Numbered from the stretch's first letter, positions 1 through 6,260 are shown. The stretch is 7,929 nt of DNA from Syntrophomonadaceae bacterium (GCA_003564505.1 PXFD01000186.1:1-7929); one strand, 5' to 3'. Numbers and translations: made by a program. Notes: generated by a model not told the origin, from the letters alone.

Positions 1-1
1 A

Positions 2-1501
2 ACCGTTTACAACAATACCAGGTTTGTAATGGCTAACTTCTCCGAACCAGTTCATACAGATGGAAATACAATTTCTGTGGGTGCGGGTACTACCCAGGTT
101 AGCGTAACGGGTGTTCGAACAGACGGAACCCCGCTGTCCTTTACCGGCGACGGGATCAATCCCGGCCTTTCGCTTGACGAGGAAAAAAGCAGTTTAAAGA
201 TCGAGCTGAACGAACCTGTCCCGGCTGGAGCTGATATAACGGTGAGTTTCGGGGTTACCGCCGGAAGCAGAATTGAAGACCGGGCCGGCAATTCGTTGGC
301 AGGAACCTATACCAGGAGTGGAACTGCTGTAGCCGGACCCAGCCTGAAGAACGCCAAGGCCTCGGATCTCAGCGTTAATGCCAGCGACCAGACCCAGGTG
401 TTTGAAGTGACACTCGATGATGCCCTGGCTGAAGGGGAAGAGATTACCGTTGACCTCTCTGATGCTGTAGCTGAAGGTGTAACATATAGTGGATTGAGCA
501 CTCGCTACACTGCCAAAGATGGCGTCGGCACAGTCTTAATCAGCGGTGGAGACACCCTGACCTTTACTGCCGGTAAAAACCTTGCCGATGAAACGACAAT
601 TATTATTACTGCATCTGAAGCAGCCTCCACCGGAGCTGAAGCAGATGATGTCGAGATTATCTTCACCCGCGAGGATATCGGCGCAACTGCTACAGCTAAG
701 TTCGATATATTGGCCGGGTTGAGTCACCTCTCTATCGATCCATCGTATCAGTTGATTGATCCTCGTGATGAGGATGACTATAACTCACCAATTGAGGTTC
801 TTGCCTCCGGGCAGAGCGATCATACGGTTGAATTTAGCTTCAGGCTCCAGGGACAGCTTGATGAAGGAGACAGAGTGCTGATTAATGTCGGCAACATGGT
901 CAATGCGGGCGTAACTTTTGATAGCAACGAACTTACTGTTGACCACGCAAATGCAAGCGTAACTATGGTCGGCAATGTGATCAGGGTTACAGCAAGTGGT
1001 GGTAATATTGGAAATTTGGATGATGTTACTGTCACGGCAGAAAATGTCGATGTAGACAGCGGATCTACTGCTGAGGATGTTGGGGTTACTTTTACCCGCA
1101 ATGACAGCGGTCTTTCTGCAGTAAAGGCAGTCAACATAGTTCCGAGCTTCTCCAGTGTATCGGCATCGAATGTTGCCGCAGATCAAGACCAGATTATCTT
1201 TGTCAGCTTCACCCTCGACGGGGCGAGAACCGCTGCCGGCTTTTTTGCATCAATAGACCTCGACCATGATAATAATGGATTAACATTTACTGATGCTGAA
1301 GTAGACCTTGTTTCACAGGGTTCTGCATCAGTAAGCAGCGGCGGCGTGGTAAACTACTTTGCCCCGGTTGGCGGGCTGTCCCACGGGACGGAGGTAACCA
1401 TCCAGGTCAGCGGCGTTAATGCCAGTGGAGCCAGTGATGCGATTGCATTCTTCAGCAGGTCTGGCGGCTTCAGGGCTGTTGATGTAATAGAAGTAGAATA
1501 G
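2..1501 (+). CDS. Surface protein of tandem Ig-like modules, 3' end only (5' partial)
   Basis: This is the C-terminal 500 or so residues of a secreted or surface adhesin-like protein. The frame is open to the left edge: nine codons (T-V-Y-N-N-T-R-F-V) precede the ATG at 29, which has no ribosome binding site and sits inside a domain, so the real start is outside the window. Numbered from that Met, residues 1-103 look like a bacterial Ig-like (SwmB-type) domain, with the typical F-S-E-P-V near the beginning and a D-R-A-G-N-S turn near the end. Three related modules follow at about 108-228, 231-371 and 373-490. Each has an early Q/H-x-V/I-x-F stretch, a G-V-T-F/Y turn and a late F-T/S-R. I see no catalytic motif, LPXTG signal, SLH domain or dockerin in the visible part. 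How it is anchored depends on the missing N-terminus. Product class is fairly sure; function is unknown. Confidence 0.8.
   Translation, partial: TVYNNTRFVMANFSEPVHTDGNTISVGAGTTQVSVTGVRTDGTPLSFTGDGINPGLSLDEEKSSLKIELNEPVPAGADITVSFGVTAGSRIEDRAGNSLAGTYTRSGTAVAGPSLKNAKASDLSVNASDQTQVFEVTLDDALAEGEEITVDLSDAVAEGVTYSGLSTRYTAKDGVGTVLISGGDTLTFTAGKNLADETTIIITASEAASTGAEADDVEIIFTREDIGATATAKFDILAGLSHLSIDPSYQLIDPRDEDDYNSPIEVLASGQSDHTVEFSFRLQGQLDEGDRVLINVGNMVNAGVTFDSNELTVDHANASVTMVGNVIRVTASGGNIGNLDDVTVTAENVDVDSGSTAEDVGVTFTRNDSGLSAVKAVNIVPSFSSVSASNVAADQDQIIFVSFTLDGARTAAGFFASIDLDHDNNGLTFTDAEVDLVSQGSASVSSGGVVNYFAPVGGLSHGTEVTIQVSGVNASGASDAIAFFSRSGGFRAVDVIEVE
350..1498 (+). repeat. Three diverged protein-level repeats in the first gene
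   Basis: Three modules of about 115-140 residues lie end to end (approx. 350-712, 719-1141 and 1145-1498). Shared landmarks are a hydrophobic x-F-x-V/F-x-L strand just after a Q or H, an acidic D/G-E-G or similar turn, G-V-T-F/Y or G-L-T-F, a late T-V/I-T strand, and a closing F-T-R or F-S-R. They are recognisable only at protein level. I do not know the family. The pattern fits beta-sandwich stalk modules. Confidence 0.5.
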
Positions 1502-1508
1502 CAAATAA

Positions 1509-1527
1509 CAACACTGTGTATCAAGTT
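1509..1527 (+). repeat. Copy 1 of a 19-base 3' intergenic motif
   Basis: The motif CAAYACTGTGTATYAAGTT starts 8 bases after the stop of the first gene. It recurs at 2691-2709, 13 bases after the stop of the next gene, with only two C/T differences. In both places a GC-rich hairpin containing CGGCGG/CCGCC follows 24-36 bases later. Its function is unknown. It may be the trace of a duplication, or a conserved 3' element. Confidence 0.55.
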
Positions 1528-1563
1528 GTCAAGTTATTAAAACGAGCCAATGCTTGACTTTAG

Positions 1564-1593
1564 TGCGGCGGCGGGTCTTATACCGCCGCCGCA
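1564..1593 (+). terminator. GC-rich hairpin, probable terminator of the first gene
   Basis: A perfect 11-bp stem (1564-1574 with 1583-1593; arm TGCGGCGGCGG) encloses an 8-base loop, 62 bases after the stop codon. There is no proper U-run directly after it (ATTATCCCTAAAGATTTTT), so it may act as a weak terminator or as a 3'-end stabiliser. Confidence 0.55.
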
Positions 1594-1693
1594 TTATCCC
1601 TAAAGATTTTTGCCAGGTCACCAGAATCGTTAATATACTGCCCGTTGGCTGTGATTATAGAGCAAAAGCAAGAGTAAATATGGTCCTAACTCC

Positions 1694-1731
1694 GTTAAAG
1701 CTGCCAGCCTTTCCAAGGCGAAGGCTTTAAC
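1694..1731 (+). promoter_or_regulatory. Two-tier stem-loop upstream of the first dockerin gene
   Basis: An outer 8-bp stem (1694-1701 with 1724-1731, arm GTTAAAGC) encloses an asymmetric internal loop and an inner 5-bp stem (1707-1711 with 1715-1719, GCCTT/AAGGC, 3-base loop). A TATAAT hexamer follows at 1740-1745, only 25 bases before the ATG at 1770, and it lacks a good -35 box. The structure could be an operator-like inverted repeat ahead of that promoter, or a leader structure in a transcript that starts further upstream. It matches no riboswitch class I know. Confidence 0.3.
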
Positions 1732-1769
1732 CTGTCGCATATAATTTTCTATGAAAGCGAGGTTATATA

Positions 1770-2678
1770 ATGCAGTTAATATTCAGATTGTTGAATGCTA
1801 AATCCGGAGTTAAAACAGCAGCCGTACTGCTTGTTGCCGTCCTATTTGTTCTTGCCTTTGCATCTATGACAGCGGGCGCTCCGGAAATAACTTACGGTGA
1901 TATCAATAACGATGGAGAAATTGATGTCAGGGATGTAGTCCTGGTCATGCAGTACATCATTGGGCTTCGTGATTTGACTGAAGATCAACTTAAAGCTGCA
2001 GATGTCAACGGAGATGGTGAAGTTAATGTTCAGGATGCAACCATGCTGATGCAGTATGTCCTGGGATTGATTGAAAGCTTTACTTTGCCGATTATCAGTG
2101 TTGAAGAAATCGAAAAATCTGTTGCTCTCAATACGTCATACGATGATATAAATTTCCCGGAAAAAGTAACTGCTACCCTTCACGATGGCATGGAAATAGA
2201 AGTTGAGGTTGATTGGGCAGACGACTCAACCCCAGTCTACAATCCTTCGGCCAGCGGAGCTTACGTATTTGAAGGTGAGCTTATAGATCTACCTGATAAT
2301 GTAACTAATCCCGATGAGCTTACTGCTACTGCCACAATCCTTGTCCAGGGAGCCTCTTATTCCTGGTTTGTCTTGACCATGGAAGGCAGAATAAACGGCA
2401 GCCCGGCCGACAGTGTTTATGGAGATCTGGAAGGCGAAGGAACCTACCCGGAAGAAACAGAGGTGCACATAAGTGCAACTCCGAATGAAGGGTATGTATT
2501 TAGTTACTGGTCTATGGATGAATACGCAGGTTATTTTGTTTACAATGACTACAAGGAAGAAGCATCAGCAGAATTTGTATACAGAAACGAACCAAGTCTG
2601 ATATATATCATGCCAACCCAGGATGTAACGATATACGGCAACTTTGAATCTGAACTTGTCCTGGTTCTTACGGAATAG
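1770..2678 (+). CDS. Secreted dockerin protein with Ig-like and InlB-type repeat domains
   Basis: The ATG follows GAGG with 7 bases of spacing. Residues 1-36 form a signal peptide with a hydrophobic core at about 17-32 and probable cleavage near T-A-G-A. Residues 42-101 are a dockerin: two calcium loops (D44, N46, D48, D55 and D78, N80, D82, D89), each followed by a helix (V-V-L-V-M-Q-Y-I-I-G-L and M-L-M-Q-Y-V-L-G-L). Residues 110-193 resemble a Big_4-type Ig domain, with the G-A-Y-V-F-E-G strand and the L-P-D-N-V-T-N turn. Residues 198-294 resemble a divergent InlB B-repeat (E-V-H-I-S-A-T-P-N-E-G-Y-V-F, W, then I-M-P-T-Q-D-V-T-I-Y-G-N-F). There is no enzyme domain. By family knowledge the dockerin would dock onto a cohesin; the rest looks structural or adhesive. 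The signal-dockerin head is paralogous to the next gene's. Confidence 0.85.
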   Translation: MQLIFRLLNAKSGVKTAAVLLVAVLFVLAFASMTAGAPEITYGDINNDGEIDVRDVVLVMQYIIGLRDLTEDQLKAADVNGDGEVNVQDATMLMQYVLGLIESFTLPIISVEEIEKSVALNTSYDDINFPEKVTATLHDGMEIEVEVDWADDSTPVYNPSASGAYVFEGELIDLPDNVTNPDELTATATILVQGASYSWFVLTMEGRINGSPADSVYGDLEGEGTYPEETEVHISATPNEGYVFSYWSMDEYAGYFVYNDYKEEASAEFVYRNEPSLIYIMPTQDVTIYGNFESELVLVLTE

Positions 2679-2690
2679 CGATTAGATTAG

Positions 2691-2709
2691 CAATACTGTG
2701 TATTAAGTT
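2691..2709 (+). repeat. Copy 2 of the 19-base 3' intergenic motif
   Basis: This is the second copy of CAAYACTGTGTATYAAGTT, 13 bases past the stop of the first dockerin gene and 24 bases before a GC hairpin. See the copy at 1509-1527. Confidence 0.55.
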
Positions 2710-2733
2710 ATTACAAGTGACAAAGTTAAAGAG

Positions 2734-2768
2734 ATTGTTCCGGCGGTCTGTACTGCCGCCGGAACAAT
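2734..2768 (+). terminator. Hairpin after the first dockerin gene, probable terminator
   Basis: A perfect 13-bp stem (2734-2746 with 2756-2768; arm ATTGTTCCGGCGG) with a 9-base loop lies 55 bases after the stop codon. The left arm ends and the right arm begins with AT pairs, and the run after it is A-rich (ATAAACTC) rather than U-rich. The CGGCGG/CCGCC core is shared with the hairpin at 1564-1593. Confidence 0.6.
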
Positions 2769-3008
2769 ATAAACTCTGTATAATAGGATTACCCTGGAAG
2801 TATTGATGTAACCTGCCTCATTGAACAATATAAGTAATATATTGTAAAAATGCCGGTTAAAATTGCTGGTTAATGTATTGGAGTTTAAATATGAACATTC
2901 TAATTAATCCACTAAACCATGGGCAGGCTTTATAAAGCAGGCATTTTTATTGTGTCTGTTATTTTTATGCATTTTCCAGGGAATTTCAATCTTATTATAT
3001 CGCCCTGG

Positions 3009-3035
3009 GGGACACGCGGGATGCCCGCGTGTCCC
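3009..3035. repeat. Perfect GC-rich palindrome, REP-like
   Basis: Twelve-base arms (GGGACACGCGGG at 3009-3020, its complement at 3024-3035) pair perfectly around a 3-base loop. Two G-T pairs could extend the stem outward. It is an abrupt GC island in AT-rich DNA, about 330 bases past the nearest stop codon and without a U-run, so it is a poor terminator candidate. It looks like a REP or small MITE-type dispersed palindrome, but only one copy is in this window. Confidence 0.5.
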
Positions 3036-3153
3036 TTCATAAATAAGTTGGGATTATCACCTTGAAACTGCCAGAAGGCAGGATCTCGGGCAATAAAGGT
3101 AAAACATAACATTAAACATGTGAAGTTTACTTGCAGAAGGGAGAAAATGAATA

Positions 3154-4464
3154 ATGAGCAAATATTTTAGCATGACTGGCGGGTTCGTTGGCTGGAAAAC
3201 TGCTGCCCTGGTTGTGCTGGGTGTTATGCTGTTCGTCTTTGTTTTTTGCCCCAGCTCTGCGAGCGCAGCTGAAAGAAGTTACGGCGATATAAATGGTGAT
3301 GGGGCACTTAATGTTGAAGATGTTGTTTTGGTTATGAGACATATCTTGAACCTGGAATCTTTAAGTTCGGATCAGCTTGAGCTGGCCGATGTGAACGGTA
3401 ACGGTGCTGTCAATATCCAGGATGCAACCCTGATTGTCCAAAAGGTCCTGGCCCTGGTAGAGCAATTTCCGGTAGATGGTCTGGAGACAGATGCCTTTTT
3501 TGTTGTTGAGCCCAATCATAATTCTATATATGGTCAATCTTGGACGGCAGCAGCCAACCTTGAGATTAATCTTGGCGATAGCTCTTTTAACGTGACAACG
3601 GACACAGATGGTGTTTTTGAAATGCACGAGTGGGAATACCAGGGGCTTGTCATAGAGGCAGGTCAGGCGGTAGTTGTATCCGGCGGTGGTGTGACCAAGG
3701 TTCATTTTGTGCGCAATCTTAGAGTAACAGCAACCGACTGGGAAAATGATATTATTTCAGGTGAGGCAGCTCCAGGCAGTATAGTGGAGGTCAGAATTTT
3801 TGATCCTGAACTTAATTACTATGATTTTCCAACCCGTATTGTAGAAGCAGATACAGATGGTTTATGGGCAGCCGATTTTTCTGTGGCTGTTGGAGATGAG
3901 CTTTCAGATGGTATTTTTGACCTGGAGCTTGACCTGGTTGGTGAGGCACGTATCGCTGATCTTGAAAATGACTCCACGATGGTATTCTGGCAGGTTACTG
4001 AAGCTGCCTTTCAGGTGCACCCTGAAGACGGCATCATCAGGGGGTTTGGCTGGATGGTTAATTCGGAAATAGAAGTAACTGTAGGGGATGATAATTATAT
4101 TGCCACAACAGACAGCCATAGTTATTTTGAACTTGATGCTGATGTTAAGGCCGGCGATATGGTTACAGTTACAGATGGTATAAATGAAAAAGAACATGAA
4201 GTTACTGTCCTGCAGATAACTTCTGCTAATAGGGATACTGGACTGATATCGGGTACTGCTGAAGCAGGCAGTACAGTTTTCATAGAACTCCTTGAACCGA
4301 TGGTTGGACAGCCCGGACCGCCAACACTAATTGCAGAAGCTGAAATAGAGGCTGATGAAGACGGCGAATGGGAGCACGATTTTGATCAGGCTATCGGTGA
4401 TAATATCGAGATAAGTGTAATGCAGGTCGATGCTGATGGGGATAGTACAGTTATAGTTTACTAG
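3154..4464 (+). CDS. Secreted dockerin protein with duplicated unknown module
   Basis: ATG at 3154 is chosen because GGGAG lies 10 bases upstream; an ATG at 3147 is out of frame and ends after seven codons. Residues 1-39 are a signal peptide (core about 17-32, cleavage near S-A-S-A-A). Residues 43-103 are a dockerin with loops D45, N47, D49, D56 and D79, N81, N83, D90; the fifth position of loop 2 is N rather than D. The rest is two copies of a module I do not recognise, at 115-280 and 286-436. Each runs from F-x-V-x-P through a T-T-D turn and A-G-x-x-V-x-V to I-S-G-x-A-x-x-G-S, then G-L/E-W-x-x-D-F and x-A-x-G-D. The second ends with D-A-D-G-D-S-T, mirrored by E-N-D-S-T in the first. The ISG-GS part resembles Ig-like stalk domains. 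Probable role is binding or structure at the cell surface. Confidence 0.85.
   Translation: MSKYFSMTGGFVGWKTAALVVLGVMLFVFVFCPSSASAAERSYGDINGDGALNVEDVVLVMRHILNLESLSSDQLELADVNGNGAVNIQDATLIVQKVLALVEQFPVDGLETDAFFVVEPNHNSIYGQSWTAAANLEINLGDSSFNVTTDTDGVFEMHEWEYQGLVIEAGQAVVVSGGGVTKVHFVRNLRVTATDWENDIISGEAAPGSIVEVRIFDPELNYYDFPTRIVEADTDGLWAADFSVAVGDELSDGIFDLELDLVGEARIADLENDSTMVFWQVTEAAFQVHPEDGIIRGFGWMVNSEIEVTVGDDNYIATTDSHSYFELDADVKAGDMVTVTDGINEKEHEVTVLQITSANRDTGLISGTAEAGSTVFIELLEPMVGQPGPPTLIAEAEIEADEDGEWEHDFDQAIGDNIEISVMQVDADGDSTVIVY
3496..4461 (+). repeat. Tandem duplicated module inside the second dockerin gene
   Basis: The two units encode residues 115-280 (3496-3993) and 286-436 (4009-4461). Matching landmarks occur in the same order: W130/W300, T-T-D at 148-150/318-320, F-E at 155-156/325-326, A-G at 169-170/333-334, I-S-G at 201-203/365-367, G-S at 208-209/372-373, D-G-x-W at 235-238/403-406, and D-S-T or D-G-D-S-T near the end. 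DNA identity is low, so the duplication is old or held at protein level only. Confidence 0.7.
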
Positions 4465-4510
4465 GCTCTATATAGCTTGATTTGTAGTATTGAATATAAT
4501 AGTTAATGGG

Positions 4511-4545
4511 TGAGAGTTCACGCAGTTATAATGTGTGGACTCTCA
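4511..4545 (+). terminator. Hairpin after the second dockerin gene, possible terminator
   Basis: A 14-bp stem including two G-T pairs (4511-4524 with 4532-4545; TGAGAGTTCACGCA paired to TGTGTGGACTCTCA) with a 7-base loop starts 46 bases after the stop. It is followed by TGCTTTACC, not a full U-run. Confidence 0.55.
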
Positions 4546-4641
4546 TGCTTTACCAGGCTTAAATATAGCAGGATCAGAGAACATAAGCGCGAATTTCTCT
4601 TTGAAAGAGTATGAAACTGCAGATATTTGGGAGGGATTTCT

Positions 4642-5394
4642 ATGAAGCTCTGTCACTTTATAGCCTTATTGCTGATTGTCTGTCTGAGCGTTTTCTTTAT
4701 CGGGGCCTGTAGTGAAGTAGTTGAGAAGCCGGAAAATGCTGTAGAAAATGACAAAATAGATTCCACTGTTGAAAATAATCAGTACAGCGAAAATTCCAGC
4801 GGGAATTTTGCCCTGCCTGATTTTGACCGGGAAGAAGGTTCAGTAGCTGAGGCTTTGTACAGACGGGTATCGCAGCGCAGTTACAGCGATGATGCCCTTA
4901 CACTGGAGCAGGTAGCCACTTTGCTGTGGGCGGCAGGCGGACTTAACATTGACGGCGAAACAGGGCCTACCAGGACTTCACCTTCAGCAGGCGGGACCTA
5001 CCCGCTCGACTTTTACCTGGTAGCCGGCAATGTTCAGGGTCTATCCCCCGGGATTTACCGTTATGATTACCTGAACCACAGGTTAATGCCGGTTGCTGAT
5101 GAAGACAGGAGGTTAGAGCTTGCCGAAGCAGCATTAGGCCAGCAGTTTATTGCGGAGGCTCCCGCATCAATAGTCTTCGTAGCTTATTTTGAGCGTTCTA
5201 CCGGCCGTTACGGTGAACGGGGAGAGCGATATGTTTACATGGATACCGGTTATGCCTCACAAAGCCTTCACCTGCAGGCTGTAGAGTTGGACCTGGGCAC
5301 CGTGGCTATCGGTGCATTTGACGATGCCGAGGTTTCTGCTGTATTGGAAACAGACGGCGCTCCTCTGAAGATTATGCCGGTTGGAAGCCCGTAA
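4642..5394 (+). CDS. Lipoprotein SagB-like FMN nitroreductase
   Basis: I chose ATG 4642 (250 residues): GGGAGGG lies 6 bases upstream, and the in-frame TTG at 4627 would swallow that site. Residues 1-23 form a lipoprotein signal with lipobox I-G-A-C23, so the mature protein should be lipid-anchored outside the membrane. A 35-residue N/E/S-rich tether leads to a nitroreductase fold of the SagB/ThcOx-type dehydrogenase branch. Seen motifs are S-Q-R-S-Y at 77-81 (FMN phosphate side), L-L-W-A-A-G-G at 94-100, R-T-S-P-S-A-G-G-T-Y-P at 111-121, A-P-A-S-I-V-F at 173-179, R-Y-G-E-R-G-E-R-Y at 189-197, S-Q-S-L-H-L-Q-A at 206-213, I-G-A-F-D-D at 223-228 and terminal M-P-V-G. The family's usual G-H before the S/A-Q-N stretch reads G-Y here. 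No cyclodehydratase or peptide-precursor gene lies nearby, so azoline oxidation is unlikely. The substrate is unknown; an extracytoplasmic NAD(P)H-independent oxidoreductase role is only a guess. Confidence 0.85.
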   Translation: MKLCHFIALLLIVCLSVFFIGACSEVVEKPENAVENDKIDSTVENNQYSENSSGNFALPDFDREEGSVAEALYRRVSQRSYSDDALTLEQVATLLWAAGGLNIDGETGPTRTSPSAGGTYPLDFYLVAGNVQGLSPGIYRYDYLNHRLMPVADEDRRLELAEAALGQQFIAEAPASIVFVAYFERSTGRYGERGERYVYMDTGYASQSLHLQAVELDLGTVAIGAFDDAEVSAVLETDGAPLKIMPVGSP

Positions 5395-5411
5395 ATCTCC
5401 TGTGGTATAAT
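5381..5411 (+). promoter_or_regulatory. Extended -10 sigma-A type promoter for the zinc-ribbon gene
   Basis: A perfect TATAAT at 5406-5411 is preceded by TGn (5403-5405), the extended -10 form. A weak -35 (TTGGAA, 5381-5386) is 19 bases upstream, inside the last codons of the nitroreductase gene. The predicted transcript would start near 5418, giving a leader of about 44 bases before the GTG at 5462. Confidence 0.6.
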
Positions 5412-5461
5412 ATAACCGTTAAAATTACAAGGTAGTTAAACAGACGAGGGGGTGGCGGGCT

Positions 5462-6211
5462 GTGACTGATAATGATAAGGCAACCTGCCCTGTTTGTGGT
5501 AAAGAAGTAAACAGTGATGATCTTTACTGCAGGCACTGCGGTTCAGAAGTTAAAGCTTTTCCTGCTTCCGCGGAAGATGTTGGGGAGGAAGAGTACGCTG
5601 AGCTTGATTTAGGGGAAGAAGATTACGCCAAAACCGCTGAAGAGCTTGAAAGTGAATTAAGCGAGCTAGATTACGAGCCTAAAAAGAAATCCGGTTTCAT
5701 GGTTCCGGCCCTGGTTATAATACTGGTTTTGGGTATGGTAATCGGTGGAATTTACATGATCAGCAGCACGGAAGATGACCAGGTTGTAGTTGATGATCCG
5801 GTGGAAGTTCCCGATGCTGTTGATGAGGATGAACAGGCCGATGTGGAAGATCCGAACGATGAAGAAACAGAGCCTGTCGATCCGAATGAAGATCAGGATG
5901 AAAACGGCCCGGAAGACGAGATGCCACCTGACTATGAGTTCCTAGAGGAAGCCATGAAAGAATGGCTTGCTGAAAGGGTAGATGATCCTGATGTGATTCT
6001 ACTTCATACCGAAGAACTTGAGGATTTTGACCAGTTTTTTGAGGATTACGACCTGGAAGAAGATAATATTATTGTTTACACGGTTGAATCTACAGAAGAT
6101 GAGTTTGCCACGGTCCTGCTGGGGCCGCCCTTTAGCGAGTGGTCAATCAAGGCTGTTTTCATCTGGCGTGAGGGGCAGTGGGATTTTCTGCGAGAAGAAA
6201 CAGTCGGCTAG
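5462..6211 (+). CDS. Zinc-ribbon, single-pass, highly acidic membrane protein
   Basis: This has a GTG start behind GAGGGGG with 9 bases of spacing; no in-frame ATG lies near. Residues 9-27 are a zinc ribbon (C9-x2-C12, C23-x2-C26-G). Residues 35-72 are acidic, with a short repeat (G-E-E-E-Y-A-E-L-D-L then G-E-E-D-Y-A-K). K74-K76 precede one membrane helix at about 78-101, which by the positive-inside rule puts the zinc ribbon in the cytoplasm and the C-terminus outside. Residues 103-155 are a very acidic, low-complexity linker (D/E/P/N). The final 90 residues form a compact domain ending W-R-E-G-Q-W-D-F, reminiscent of small NTF2- or cystatin-like extracellular domains, though I cannot assign it. 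This architecture is common among uncharacterised Bacillota proteins. Function unknown. It appears transcribed from its own promoter. Confidence 0.85.
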   Translation: MTDNDKATCPVCGKEVNSDDLYCRHCGSEVKAFPASAEDVGEEEYAELDLGEEDYAKTAEELESELSELDYEPKKKSGFMVPALVIILVLGMVIGGIYMISSTEDDQVVVDDPVEVPDAVDEDEQADVEDPNDEETEPVDPNEDQDENGPEDEMPPDYEFLEEAMKEWLAERVDDPDVILLHTEELEDFDQFFEDYDLEEDNIIVYTVESTEDEFATVLLGPPFSEWSIKAVFIWREGQWDFLREETVG

Positions 6212-6231
6212 TGATTATTGCCGATTAACCA

Positions 6232-6260
6232 TTGTTTTTTCACAGAATTCAGGTTAATAT
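6232..6260 (+). promoter_or_regulatory. Candidate promoter of tRNA-Arg
   Basis: TTGTTT (6232-6237) and TAATAT (6255-6260) are 17 bases apart, placing a start near 6267-6270, just before the tRNA at 6273. TATATT (6258-6263) is an alternative -10 with poorer spacing. No strong terminator separates it from the zinc-ribbon gene, so read-through is also possible. Confidence 0.4.

Larger units (their letters stand above)
2679..3153. other. 475-base non-coding gap between the two dockerin genes
   Basis: I see no credible gene here on either strand. The gap contains, in order, the second copy of the 3' motif (2691-2709), a terminator-like hairpin (2734-2768), an AT-rich stretch with a weak 7-bp inverted repeat (2826-2844) and a 10-base imperfect direct repeat TGCYGGTTAA (2851-2860 and 2864-2873), a striking GC palindrome (3009-3035), a small CTGCC/GGCAG hairpin (3068-3081), and the ribosome binding site GGGAG (3139-3143) of the next gene. 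No clear sigma-A promoter could be assigned. Confidence 0.6.

Noticed and set aside
1660..1712. Possible c-di-GMP-I (GEMM) riboswitch, suggested by GCAAAAGC, GGTCCTAA and GCTGCCAGCC in that order
   Set aside because: The spacing between GCAAA and the CCTAA-like block is too long (12 instead of about 5 bases), and the upstream GGCAAAC and GNRA-tetraloop helix are absent.
2921..2950. GCTTTATAAAGC palindrome followed by a T-run, as a terminator
   Set aside because: Once a loop is allowed the stem has only 4 bp, and the flanking GCAGGC is a direct rather than an inverted repeat.
2930..3112. 60-codon minus-strand frame in the dockerin gene gap
   Set aside because: It spans the GC palindrome, has no ribosome binding site and shows no protein-like composition.
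3147..3170. Mini-ORF of seven codons overlapping the start of the second dockerin gene
   Set aside because: It has poor spacing to the ribosome binding site and is most likely a chance reading frame.
4477..4500. Promoter with TTGATT and TATAAT after the second dockerin gene
   Set aside because: The boxes are only 12 bases apart, and a hairpin lies directly downstream before the next gene.
4627..4641. TTG at 4627 as start of the nitroreductase
   Set aside because: It would place the ribosome binding site GGGAGGG inside the coding region; ATG 4642 has ideal spacing and gives a normal lipoprotein signal.
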